Below are positions 11,501 to 19,700 of a DNA stretch of 64,000 nt, piece after piece. Position 1 is the stretch's first letter. Each line of letters begins with the position of its first letter. The DNA lies in IMG/VR virus record IMGVR_UViG_3300009009_000003, positions 1 to 64,000 of that record; one strand, given 5' to 3'. The stretch is from a virus. Under the pieces are notes generated by a model. The model saw nothing but the letters and a program-made list of their open reading frames with translations, was not told where the DNA came from and did no database searches. The translations under genes and the position numbers were made by a program.

Positions 11501-12304
11501 AATAGTGTCGGGTATTATGTTTATGATTTTTCAAGTTCGGGACAATCATACATAGATGTTGATTTTGTTTCAATTGTATACCAGTATGTAGTAGAACAGG
11601 TTATTCAGGGGGATGGTTCTAAATATCTTTGGCCAAAAGGAACCGTTTTAGTTAGTTTAGGTGGAGCTGTTAATGATGGTTTTGTATTAATTGATGCTGA
11701 GTCCAGTACTTCCCCATATTTAGATTTATACAGAAGAAGTGGAAGTGTGCATTTTGAAAGCTACCAGCTTAAAGTAAGATTAGGAAATCTTCAAGGGGTG
11801 GCTGATATAACAAACGGTACTTGGCATGATACTTCCCCTGGATATGGGTTGTATTGTGATAATGTTTATTTGAAGGGGAAACTATACCTTGGATCTGGGC
11901 AGGATTTGAAATTAGTTACCACCCAAACTGATTCTTCTAAGCTTATTTGGACAACTCTTTCTGGGGGGGCATTGGTACATTTAACTTCAAGCATCAGTTC
12001 AAACCTTTGTGTTGTTGAACTATACCCTCTTGGTCTTGTTAAATGCCATTTGGATTTAGGAAACTCCGGAAATAAATTTGATCAGATATACCTATATGGG
12101 AAAGAAGTAATAAGTTTATTATCCGATCAACACATAATTATTCGAGCAGGGAATTCTACATCCTACCAATTAGTTCTTGATACAAAAAGATTGGTGACTG
12201 TAGACGATTCGGGAAATTATTGGCATGGATATACAGGAACATTTAAAGATTATTATGGGAACAATGTTTATTTTTGTAGAGGTTTATGTATAGGTGTACT
12301 ATAA
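2516..12304 (+). CDS. Giant tail tip / host-specificity protein (gpI-gpJ-like fusion with beta-helix and LamG-like lectin domains)
   Basis: At 3262 residues this is about three times the size of lambda gpJ. Residues 1-80 look like a small ubiquitin-like fold followed by an Ala/Gly-rich hydrophobic stretch (about 83-170), as in tail assembly protein gpI. Around 185-215 the IPIAIPYGKTKVGGNIIS motif marks the start of the gpJ-like hub. The gpJ/Phage-tail_3 core is near 1105-1200 (ITAQFQNEENYYEKD, ELHYRMMTGKHRT). FN3-like domains lie at about 1350-1620. A run of short G-x-I-x-V/I-x-S strands at about 2076-2220 suggests a trimeric beta-helix. Two concanavalin/LamG-like domains follow (about 2390-2660 and 2690-2800), each closing with DE(F/L)RISN...ARY. 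The C-terminus has an LGNSGNKFDQIY fibre motif. The inferred role is receptor or glycan recognition at the tail tip. Confidence 0.85.
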   Translation: MSKLILVTNPINNEQIEYSGDHPTLLSLIQGFVISNPDYVNYFFGQDSRVAIHINGEKVTDFNVLESILSDSDEIIIHPSINEPVTIIAMISMAIAKIAAVGSAVWGAGMAVTGAGTFAMSAATVAGAGSTISALGGTVITVGGIVKTALAATALIGVASAFSSHKPSMSGGDDDPGRNSPTYGWHVQSSSDEGIPIAIPYGKTKVGGNIISTVCESRASFIYDWFAPKDSCPLIAIPLIPSPVLPIPFVNVALTGLWPPVRGFYCKLDPNPWFYIFFSIKVLTWGDVGDFKEVLENLGNDGYIRNKEDLDYAFEAIKNGISGFFQRRFNASFSAQVLAKINSWRASGIGANKNDVIDLLGFDKLSLSRSDFGSGSTTAQNTIIEEIYRHITTVISGRNLTIEVVFPALTGTEYGITFDYEANSDRNLGIYIVGCIVGDPYNTVPQWCISDFMGLTVNKDFINFENFTLAGPQIGLSDEQYLNQLIALGEGECTGLEQVFVNDNPISSFPAVKYFFCPGKNEQVLSSFISNDEMDSFTNTATSYSVNAELNEPFDYALHTCNVPVNNVYVRCSFIANRMSVKGKLGDLEDKPIHFAILVGFDDTSDFSNFIPGSGGVVGDLIANLANLGIEGRYIPFIYKEYGGSRETIHKMYRAFPLVDYINGKMEDFVRDFPGTIQVMCAFFGITQVDGEDIDWMKFNRVGAGFPGVPYSWDDCTDYREQVYDELKEKVQELYINVSRRLVVKVIRLSPHVDNNRYSDKMNVLGFDQITYAGFNYPNTSLLGIRVRATEQFSGSAPKITTILKGKKIRVPKLVLLNNSAERVYHEFAWFDEDVGRYRSMNHNGQLCMYSKDSEGNYVWIDEYSNNPIWCLYDLLTNARYGLGSYIEHSDHDINRYIAMAQHCDEMVPDGTQRFAAEFTPNSLTDTDIDYFTKGQLYFDEETGNWLRDVASSSVDQTNYGYRKRINGQAVFSKNSSGGWTKSIITELQRFTDSATGVFSYVRFLFLRAYTNGTSYWTNNPPLNTGNREYQLGEKRYQLNLYIDDQSSAIDTVKLICDTFRCSPVWVGGMVRPVIDRLEDPKSVLGMGNIIQGSMGISYTPISDIPNIITAQFQNEENYYEKDTRQIIDPDIDESFSLDITRTPRRKDIKLIGISNPSQIQRELHYRMMTGKHRTSLISFKTGIENLNMVAGDVFEFTHDLLINSGMSGRILDRDSDALILDQDVSSLTGSLVIQIKNISSDGTESVEDYSITSIGSDGRTIQVSGLPEVDSDFPFKFRPYIISNVTNTSEKYRALTVIPDTNGEVDVTAIVYKEEVFGDKRLLNNGSGYTAYSDGTIAFQENRLSLVPVLFSTYPVTDLKAYAQLSSFAGKADVVLSFRPPVALKYVGALIQWKDQSIGYYPSENVKRVGRQAVNQVIIENLSIGNTYTFSVTAEYKDSPAAGSHYSYPVEVILKIDTSAIINDDDDPENPENEILTPSPPKNLRLSPLSVSPSFTNWIHPELANNYCYHSFFTVEWDRGGFDGSNNFWEQKGNWIDHYVLSIKTSYDNRQPENTKEIVLPFWSSSYTVTLLDMGIQRWADRENVKNVNISIVAFSNHGRFSSPNGCVRIFAPIDETVPGLSPPDKVFTYPIYFGVIVEWMSMYDWVDVDHFEVELRGWKAGNAPKSTTDESSSDYYWHSPLNKNNHVKKCSLPFTYFHIPYSEKLERLGKWPFGVMIGVTWKAKVTVVNKQGAVATSFSLPGDSSDSAYINDSSGGGNDDVSTGAIPDWALSSTTTNTAIFDNVGVFGVPPTVDWMRTNALNYTTDYDERQELVDSIVTNKNGITYNCTALTTGVARLAYHSPGEERYKGLYVYTDVPARVWVEYLCPVAGDYTLAEWRYLGGTSSHTVSGGYLVDLGGLTPFYTVDRYVNIPAGGTQLDFPFTVVTRFIRLVIRPSSGSNVTVRELRFNRTGEFDSLTVGELSAISADLGTVTAGSIWINLVPEQATIIDTGKGGLYVGDWGIVGYNGRSQVVFSFWTYNGAVMFKGWNGEAAVIVDTGENSSSTADGVIRISGSGKGIVIGDQEDSITIGREIGEGGTTNYIRLDAGTSVIELSNGGNINVLTEGQIKIESDKGIKVGSAGNIEVASGGYINIAAQSRISISSNGYIELDSDGEMRLSSSSHIKVASGGDIELQAGSDLNLIGATMTLSSDSFMELNGTNVRIHTSGTFGIGVDFDNPAFLFNIYNEDLKIGKFGSKSMIISGKDGVFYSYNFESGLLGKGFQISSDGSIEANDISLRGTLSASTFVYDEISSVGGKFIFTKTASLSRGLDSVDDDVIFLDNDPGFDVGEFIWIKQGIYQERMKIIRSYPWYSDMSYYQKEVTQVGTPFKWSTTKYAGDSCVFFNNSFITVDANDDFKYDGDFCWEAAVYLLSEEDNGTIISAKGISSGNNFYRDYSSGEHICTSRPGYPPSIDESDKKFGLSSCKLKTDSGSYTYFSFTQQNENDISNLFSSSGEEYTIEFFTKPSGNTSGTICASYADSEELIITDPRFGFSINYNTNKVYHTVTSGYELDTVSGELTLGSDWVHVAAQRRGTSIEIYVDGSLTSSCDSRYYPSFSGENIWVGKWPLSSYYGGQIDEFRISNTARYSGESLTVPTEQFVNDDNTVVLFHFNDDNEEILRLGYSGERGFYFQAKSAENDVNIYLEHGQMESGETWHNVAISRNSGSFKLFVNGSVVDSANTESPLPEINYPTMIAAYNYIPHFVGYMDELRISNGQARYTSDYTPSTEIQEIDSDHVLYLPFDTPGGVYEVERGFTSTVSEGYVEETFNYIDDCSDFLAWTYYNLFSGGYGIIRNDTIIRTSGGYSKLDLPSDFTTVVGSRWNTKFKVSTSPNSISSTYKFDDSETNCYQALCLVGEMEGTSGRGLCFTIGRTSGGVLSMFRQYHGGSGTFAYETLFPLTEEAIYEMEVYVKSEYSPYSGLYGYYVDIYLYDSNGTRIYTITNVPVSCHLNSVGYYVYDFSSSGQSYIDVDFVSIVYQYVVEQVIQGDGSKYLWPKGTVLVSLGGAVNDGFVLIDAESSTSPYLDLYRRSGSVHFESYQLKVRLGNLQGVADITNGTWHDTSPGYGLYCDNVYLKGKLYLGSGQDLKLVTTQTDSSKLIWTTLSGGALVHLTSSISSNLCVVELYPLGLVKCHLDLGNSGNKFDQIYLYGKEVISLLSDQHIIIRAGNSTSYQLVLDTKRLVTVDDSGNYWHGYTGTFKDYYGNNVYFCRGLCIGVL

Positions 12305-12334
12305 TATAATTAACCCTAATAAGGAGGATGTTTT

Positions 12335-12661
12335 ATGAAGTTTACAATCGGTGAAAGAATTCTGTTGACAACTAACCTTATTCCTAGTCAGGGGTCTATG
12401 ACCGAAATGATTATAGTAAGAGATTTACAAAATAAGGTTGGAATAAACCAATCTGATATTGTAAAGCATAAAATTCATGAAAAGCCTGGTCCTGATAATA
12501 GAAAAATATTAAATTGGGAAGAAACGGGTGATTTTTATGATATTGAATTTACTAGCTTGGAACTGGATTTGTTAAAGAAAACTGTAAAACTATTGGATGA
12601 AAAGAAAATGATTACATTACAGCTTCTTCCGTTGTTAGAGAAATTAGACATAATGATGTGA
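12335..12661 (+). CDS. Hypothetical protein downstream of tail hub
   Basis: This 108-residue, mildly charged protein has a good ribosome site (AAGGAGGATG) before its start. I see no signal peptide or membrane segment. The N-terminal half looks beta-rich (MKFTIGERILLTTNLIPSQG), and the C-terminal half is a Leu/Lys-rich helix. It lies between the giant hub and the first fibre gene, so a tail-related or chaperone role is possible but only by position. I do not recognise a family. Confidence 0.6.
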   Translation: MKFTIGERILLTTNLIPSQGSMTEMIIVRDLQNKVGINQSDIVKHKIHEKPGPDNRKILNWEETGDFYDIEFTSLELDLLKKTVKLLDEKKMITLQLLPLLEKLDIMM

Positions 12662-12669
12662 GGTGAACC

Positions 12670-14892
12670 ATGATTTACCAGACAGGAACAGTTACAGTTA
12701 CCCACGGATCTAATACCGTAACAGGGTTAGGAACTAAGTTTCTGACTTATGTTAGTAAAGGAAATCTGTTCAAGATACAGGATGAAAGAGGTGTTTATTT
12801 TGTAGCTTCGGTTGATTCCGATACCCAAGTAACTTTAGTTTTCCCTTATAAAGGGTCAACAGGAAGCCTTCTTGATTACTCAATAATCGCAGATAAAACA
12901 CCTAATTTAGGTCTTCCTTTTATAGATCGAAGAGATCCGGATGCTGCTCAGGTTGTAAATGCTGCCTTGACTATGATTGATTATCAAGCAGGAGATTTTC
13001 TTGATTTTCAGTCTCTTACAACTGTTACCTATTCCGGTGAATCGAACTTTTTTATTCGAGGTGATTACCATACTGATGAATTATGTGATGGAAGAGTAAT
13101 AAGATTTGATGATGTTAGTGGAGATATGGTTCGTTATAATCTTGTTGACCACAGCTATATGTTTGAGGCATCTGTAAATGGAACGCCATCTTCTCTTTCA
13201 ATATCCTATGATAGTGTTGTCGGAGATGTTGATCCTGTAGGTTCTTATGATGTACTTCACAATATTACAAAGGGAAATTACGTATTTATAGGATCATTGG
13301 TTTCAGGTGAAGGTACAATTTCTATTGATCCTGATGAGCTTGGATACATGGGGGGAACAGAAGATTGGGGGGATAATGACATAATAAGAGTTTATGGCAT
13401 TACTCAATCAGTGGGTATAATTTCCTCAGTAACTACTTCTCAGGTAGTAGTAACATCCTCAGATTTGACTGGTTTTCTGTCAGGTGATTTGCTTTATAAT
13501 TATAATAAAGCAAACACCAGAACAATTCTTTCAGTTTCTTCAAATACGATTATGACAAATACTACTAATGATGATTGGGAAGCGGATGATTATGTGTATA
13601 CTGTACAAACAAAAGTAACTACATCCATGAATAATTTAATAGAAACAATATATTCAATAAGTTACGGAGCAAGAAGTCAGATAGGAGAGGACTCTGTAAA
13701 GGCAGAGCATATTGACTTCGGTTATGGTAGTAACCAAGTAGATGCTGAAAGTATTCCTTTTTCCTCAACCTATTTAGATTCTCTTGATGTTGAATCAGCC
13801 ATTGATGAAGTAAAAATTGATCTTACTGCACATATACTAAGCGGAGAAGGAGCACATGCAGGAACTTCCATATCTTTTGTGGATGATGGATCTGCTGTAG
13901 GACGACCACTAACTTCTACCAATGTAATGGATGCTATAAATGAGCTTAAAAGTCAAGTTGCCTATAGTCCCCATATTCAAAGCACAGTTACAGAAGATAG
14001 TGATAATGATTGGTATTTTACCAGTGATTCTTTTCTTTTGTATCCTTCTTCATTTTTTAATAGTGGTGAATGGTGGATAAGATTTGAAACTGGTGTAAAC
14101 ATAGGTGATTTGAAACCTTTGGACGTATTTGATTATGAAACAGGAACGTTTTATACAATAAGTGGAGAAGGATTTACTTATGATCCTAATGAAGGAGATC
14201 AATTTAGTTTAATATTGAAGAGTGTTGAAGCGGAAATAATAGGAGATTTTTCTTCCTATTATACCAAAACACAACTCCAAACATCAGGGGAATCAAATGT
14301 ACATTGGGGCAATATTAAAAGTGTTCCTTCTTCAATTACTAATCCAACATTAATAAGTAATCATAACAGTCTTAATAATTTAAGTTATGCCGCATCAGGG
14401 CATACAGGATTTGCTGCATCCTCACATACTCATACAGAATCACAGATAACTGATTTAGATCATTATAATTCAACGGATTTTGCTTCAGATTTTGCCTCTT
14501 CTGATTTAAATGATCTGGATACTAAAAACCATAGTGATCTTGGGGAGTTGGATTATGATTCATCAGGTCATACAGGATTTAAACCGTCAACTAAAAGTAA
14601 ATATACTGTTCAAATAAATTCTGGGGAAGATGTTCCTTCAGATTATGATTTAGTTATTGTTTATGGTCCTTCTGCGATTTCTGCAAGAAAAGTTACTTTA
14701 GGAACTTCTGATGGGCAGGAATTGGAAATAAGGGGAAAATGGGACATAACTTCTAATACTGTAAGATTGTATAGCGGAGAAAATTTAAGAATGTCAGGAG
14801 ATTTTATAATAGGTTCTTCTGATGTTATATACTTAGAATGGTTCTCAGGAGAGAATTACTGGTTAGAAAAATCAAGGATTACAAAAGCATAG
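12670..14892 (+). CDS. Tail fibre / baseplate-associated protein
   Basis: This 740-residue protein starts eight bases after the previous gene, with ribosome site GAGGTG. The N-terminus (YQTGTVTVTHGSNTVTGLGT) is a beta-sandwich type often found at the N-terminus of phage tail fibre or appendage proteins, where it attaches to the tail. The middle is a series of beta-rich segments with the V-x-S-A-I-D-E-V-K/E-L pattern common in fibres. The last part contains the H-T-G-F-A...H-T-H repeat (SSHTHTESQITDLDH) also seen in the two histidine-rich fibres at 22.7-28 kb. It probably forms an elongated trimeric appendage. The receptor is unknown. Confidence 0.7.
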   Translation: MIYQTGTVTVTHGSNTVTGLGTKFLTYVSKGNLFKIQDERGVYFVASVDSDTQVTLVFPYKGSTGSLLDYSIIADKTPNLGLPFIDRRDPDAAQVVNAALTMIDYQAGDFLDFQSLTTVTYSGESNFFIRGDYHTDELCDGRVIRFDDVSGDMVRYNLVDHSYMFEASVNGTPSSLSISYDSVVGDVDPVGSYDVLHNITKGNYVFIGSLVSGEGTISIDPDELGYMGGTEDWGDNDIIRVYGITQSVGIISSVTTSQVVVTSSDLTGFLSGDLLYNYNKANTRTILSVSSNTIMTNTTNDDWEADDYVYTVQTKVTTSMNNLIETIYSISYGARSQIGEDSVKAEHIDFGYGSNQVDAESIPFSSTYLDSLDVESAIDEVKIDLTAHILSGEGAHAGTSISFVDDGSAVGRPLTSTNVMDAINELKSQVAYSPHIQSTVTEDSDNDWYFTSDSFLLYPSSFFNSGEWWIRFETGVNIGDLKPLDVFDYETGTFYTISGEGFTYDPNEGDQFSLILKSVEAEIIGDFSSYYTKTQLQTSGESNVHWGNIKSVPSSITNPTLISNHNSLNNLSYAASGHTGFAASSHTHTESQITDLDHYNSTDFASDFASSDLNDLDTKNHSDLGELDYDSSGHTGFKPSTKSKYTVQINSGEDVPSDYDLVIVYGPSAISARKVTLGTSDGQELEIRGKWDITSNTVRLYSGENLRMSGDFIIGSSDVIYLEWFSGENYWLEKSRITKA

Positions 14893-14900
14893 GAGGATTT

Positions 14901-16742
14901 ATGAAAGTCGAACAAGTAGCACATATTTTAATGGGTGTATTTTGTACATTTTTAGTTATTCTTCTTTTCTCCGGATTACTGTATGCACAAGATACTCCCT
15001 GGATGTATGATTTATTTACACCAGATGGAAAGTTTAAAAAGTCCCTTGAAGTTACAGGAAGTGTAAATGCTACTACAGGAGTAACTGGAGGAAAAACTAC
15101 AGATGAATCCGGTTACTTTTTGCTATATGAAGAATCAGGAAGCAGCACACAAGGAATGGGATTTATGGGTCCGGCTGGTCCTGTTACTGAAGATAGGTAT
15201 TTTAGGCTTGTTTGGTTTGATTCCAGTACAATAGAAAACAGTATTTTTATTATTGGACCGGAATCCTCTGTTGCCGGAAAGAAAACCTATGCTTTAACTC
15301 CTGTAAATCTTACTTCATTAACTCAAAATGTGTATACTACAGGAACAGTGAGAGGGGGTAAATATACAAAAACAATTTCGGTAAATACTACCCTTACTGC
15401 TTCCGAATGTTATGATTCCATTATTTATGTTGACGAGAGTTGTACAGTAACTCTTCCGCCTGTTGCTACAGGTATGTTTATTCAATTTGCAATTAGAGGG
15501 GAATATACACTTACTGTAAATCCTGATGATTCAGATAGGTTGAAATTGGCTACAGGTACGGCTATGACTGATGGTGAATCATTGGAAATAATTAGTGGAA
15601 GTGCAGGGGCAAAAATACCCATTGCTTATGAAAGTAGTGATGGATTTCAGGTATTTAATGAGACAGGTGGTGGAACTGCTACAACTACATCATCTACCAC
15701 TGTAGCTTCAACTTCGTCCACTACTACCACTATTATAAATACTCCTACAGTTGTTACTGCTTCCATTACTGATATTGAGGATACTACCGCCACAGGAGGT
15801 GGTAATGTAACTTCTGATGGAGGATCTTCTGTTACTGCTAAGGGTGTTTGTTGGGCGGAAAGTACCGGTCCAGATTTAGATGATGATTGCACAAGTGATG
15901 GAACAGGAACAGGAACATATGTATCTTCTCTTACAGGCTTAACAGCAGAAACACATTATTATGTAAGAGCTTTTGCCACAAACTCATCCGGTACAGGGTG
16001 GGGTAGTGAAGAAGAATTTGATACAGAAGCAACACCAGGAGCTTATGATTTCCGTGAAGATTGGGATTCATATAGAGAAACATGGTATGCTTCTACTTGT
16101 GCTACACCTTATACCTGTACGGATGATCCCACAAGTTGGGATAGCACCTATACAGCTTCCCCCATTGTAGGAACAAATTCTTTGTTTGTGTCCGGTGATG
16201 TGGATACAGATTTTCGTTATATTAAATCTGCAATCGGAACAACATTCACTGGTGGGGATGAATTTTACATAACTTGGGCAGTTAAATGGTTAGATGCTAC
16301 GGCAGATTTTGATGATAGTGACCAACCAAATAGTCTTAGATTATACAGTGGAACACCAACTTCCACCTCTCTTCAAGGTTTCTTCTACTTGAGATGGGAT
16401 GAAGATTATACTCGTTTTGACAGAACAGGGTTTCAAAATGAATCTGCTTCATTAGGATTTTGGAGTACCGGATGGACTTCTTGGACTACTCCTCGTTACT
16501 TTAAAGTCAGATGGAAAATTTCTACAGCATCTTCCACTCCTTATAATGGAGAATGTCAAATGTGGTATAGTTCATCAGGTTCAGAAGGTACTTGGACAGA
16601 AGGATTCAATAGTACTGCTGTAAATACATATGGTGATGTTTCTGTGATAGGTATTAAAGGTGGTGATACGGGAAATGTATATTTAACAGGAGACATGATC
16701 ATTGATGATATTAGAGTATCCACTAGTGATATTAATTATTAA
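14901..16742 (+). CDS. Exported fibre-like protein with Thr/Ser linker, Ig/FN3-like and jelly-roll-like domains
   Basis: The start chosen is the ATG after AGGAGGATTT, not the earlier in-frame ATG at 14838, which lies inside the previous gene and lacks a ribosome site. The 613-residue product begins with a strong export signal (about residues 1-30: hydrophobic VFCTFLVILLFSGLLYA, then QD). Residues 30-255 are beta-rich, with a pyocin/fibre-like VTVNPDDSDRLKL segment. Residues about 260-285 are an almost pure Thr/Ser linker. An Ig/FN3-like domain follows (GVCWAESTGP...YYVRAFATNSSGTG), and then a C-terminal concanavalin-like domain ending IIDDIRVSTSD. A signal peptide in a late-region fibre-like gene is unusual. 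It may act on or at the infected cell surface rather than in the virion. Function is inferred only. Confidence 0.75.
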   Translation: MKVEQVAHILMGVFCTFLVILLFSGLLYAQDTPWMYDLFTPDGKFKKSLEVTGSVNATTGVTGGKTTDESGYFLLYEESGSSTQGMGFMGPAGPVTEDRYFRLVWFDSSTIENSIFIIGPESSVAGKKTYALTPVNLTSLTQNVYTTGTVRGGKYTKTISVNTTLTASECYDSIIYVDESCTVTLPPVATGMFIQFAIRGEYTLTVNPDDSDRLKLATGTAMTDGESLEIISGSAGAKIPIAYESSDGFQVFNETGGGTATTTSSTTVASTSSTTTTIINTPTVVTASITDIEDTTATGGGNVTSDGGSSVTAKGVCWAESTGPDLDDDCTSDGTGTGTYVSSLTGLTAETHYYVRAFATNSSGTGWGSEEEFDTEATPGAYDFREDWDSYRETWYASTCATPYTCTDDPTSWDSTYTASPIVGTNSLFVSGDVDTDFRYIKSAIGTTFTGGDEFYITWAVKWLDATADFDDSDQPNSLRLYSGTPTSTSLQGFFYLRWDEDYTRFDRTGFQNESASLGFWSTGWTSWTTPRYFKVRWKISTASSTPYNGECQMWYSSSGSEGTWTEGFNSTAVNTYGDVSVIGIKGGDTGNVYLTGDMIIDDIRVSTSDINY

Positions 16743-16751
16743 GGAGTAACA

Positions 16752-19700
16752 ATGAAGAAACTATTATTCCTATTATTATTTATTCCAAGCCTGTGTTTAG
16801 GTGCAAATAGATATGTGGGACCTACAGGCAGTTCTGGAACAGGAACGTCATGGTCATCCCCCATGGCACTTCCAAACGGATCTTCAGCATGGACAGCAGG
16901 TGATGTTTATTACCTTGCTGATGGTAATTATAATTTAACAAGTATGGTCACTATAGGATGCACAGGAACGGCAACTTCATCTAGCTACATAACTATAAAA
17001 AAAGCAACTGCTTCAGATCATGGAACAGATACAGGGTGGAGTACATCAATGGGTGATGGGCAAGCCATATTTAATGGATGGGCAAATATGGAGAATCAAT
17101 ATGCATTGTTTCTTATAGTAGATCCTTATACTGTAATTGATGGGCAGGTAGGGGAAAATGATGGAAGTGTGACACCACATGGAATAAAGCTTGTTATGTC
17201 CCCATCTTATGTAGCTGATAGGGCTAATAGAGGAATACGAATAGAAGGTGGTTTGGATTACATAACTTTAAAACACATAGAATTACAGGGGGCTGGTTGT
17301 AATCTTCCAGGTACAGATGTTCGACATGATGCCATTTATCATTCTACAACCACAGCCAGCAATCCTGGTGTTGGGCATTATTATGGATATTTGTATAGCC
17401 ATGATTGGAACAGGTGTTGTGGGTTACTAAATGGTGTTACAAATATGATGTTTGAACATAATTTTGTTGCCAGAGTAGGGTCAGGGGATGCAGGTGTTCA
17501 TTCAAATGGAATTGCTTCTTCTTACTGTTATGGTAATCTTCAAAATACTTATAGATATAACACCTTTAAAGATATTGCAGGGACAAATGCTGTTGCTTGT
17601 AAGGATAATTATCTTACAGGAGATCCAACATGGATTTGTAGTGGTGAAACAAGAACCGTTCCTAGACCAAATTATAATATATATTTCTATGGAAATTTAT
17701 TCTATACTACATCTTCCACTGTAACTTCCCCAATAGGAAGTTCACAATCATACCGTCCACACTACTCTGATGGAACTTTAACAAATACAGGTTGTGATGA
17801 TAGTTATGATTGGTTTTACTACAATAATACTCATGTTGATTTGAATTATGGAGAAGAAACAAGTGTTCATAATATGACGGTAGGAAACTATCAAACAGGT
17901 AAAACAAGCTATGCCTATAATAATTTATTTGTGAATAGTAGTAATATAAGTTGGTCTGTCCAAGATGCCCCTGATGCCTACATTATACATAATTATAATT
18001 CATATGGTAATTCTAGAGATAGTTCCACTCAAAACACAGGTACAGGAAACAATGAGTCAGGTGGGCAGTATAATGTTGCGACTTCTATATTTTCTAATTA
18101 TTCTGGAAGAGATTACCGATTGTACTATGCTACTGACCCAGGTGCTCAATTGGCAGATCCGTATAATTACGATCCTTTGGGGAACATTAGAGGGGGGGAC
18201 GGTGCTTGGGATAGAGGAATGTATGAATATACAGGAACACAAACAATTCACTATATCCGATCAGGAGCATCTGGAGATGGATCAAATTGGACAAATGCTT
18301 TAAATGCTCTTCCTGCTGATTTGGAAAGAGGGCATACATATTATATAGCCGATGGAACATACAGTGGATATACTTTTAATGATGGTTTAGATGGCACAAA
18401 ATACATCACCATTAAGAAGGCAACTGCTTCAGATCATGGGAATAATACAGGATGGCCTATTGATAATAGCTATGGTGATGGTTCTGCCACATTTACAGGG
18501 GCAATAAATTTTAATACAGGATATTATATATTTGATGGGGCAACTAGAGGAACAGATTGGCAGTCTGGTTACGGATTTGTAATAGATAGATCGGCAGGAA
18601 CAAGTGGTCCTTGTATAGGAATTCCTGCATATGGAACAAGCACAAATGTTCAAAATGTATCTGTAAAGTATTGTGAGTTGATAGGATTTGTTACAGGTGA
18701 TACAAATGCTCCTGACGGATTTTTTATGAACCCAACAGGGGCAGGTAATTCAAACATATCTATGGGGTACTGCTATATTCATGACGTAGCCAGATGCCCA
18801 TTTTTGGGTAGAAATGCTTCTGATGTTACTATTGAATATTGTTATATAGCAAGAAATGAATCTACTTCTCCACAACACGCAGAAGGAATTTCCGCATATA
18901 ACGCTGGTAGTGGTCCAACAAATAGATGGACAGTTAGATGGAACATATGGAAGGATGTAGAAGGAACTGGAATTATAGTTTTTTCTGGAGACTCGTGGAA
19001 GGTGTATGGAAATTTATTCTTCCATACGACACTTTCATCTAATCAAGGGATAGGTCAAGGATGTGTAGCAACATGGACTGGTTATTCAGTTACTAATGCT
19101 CAGGTGTATAACAATACTGCCGTTGATCTTAGATTGGCTCCTGATACTAATACTACCGGTATTTATTTTAGTAATTCGTCCTCTAATACTGGAAATGTGG
19201 CCTATAATAATATTTTTTATAACTGTGAGGATGTATCTTTAGATACTTATTTAACTCATAGTTATAATGCCTTTAGTAACGCAAGCAGTGGTTCTTTGGC
19301 AGAAACTGGAACAGGGCAATATAATCTTTCCTCTTCTATTTTCACAAATTACGCAAATGATATTTTTACACTTGCTTCGTCCACCGATCCTGGCATGACA
19401 TTATCCGCTCCTTATAATACGGATATGTTGGGAATTTATAGAGGGGCAGGGGGTGTTTGGGATAGAGGAGCATATGAGTATGAGGGTTCAGCACAAACAA
19501 ATAGTAGATATGTAAGACAAGGGGCATCAGGTTCAAATAATGGATTGGATTGGACTAATGCATGGACACAACTACCCACCTCCTTAGTTAGAGGATATAC
19601 TTATTATATAGCTGATGGAACATATCCAGGATATACTTTTGATGATGCTGTAGATGGAACTAAATATATAATAATAAAAAAGGCGACTACTTCAGATCAC

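Noticed and set aside
12280-12334. TATAAT near 12300 as a promoter
   Set aside because: The sequence is generally AT-rich and no acceptable -35 lies at 16-18 bases.
14838-14900. Longer start for the exported protein at 14901
   Set aside because: It would put 21 residues before the signal peptide, lies in the previous gene, and lacks the AGGAGG ribosome site present before 14901.
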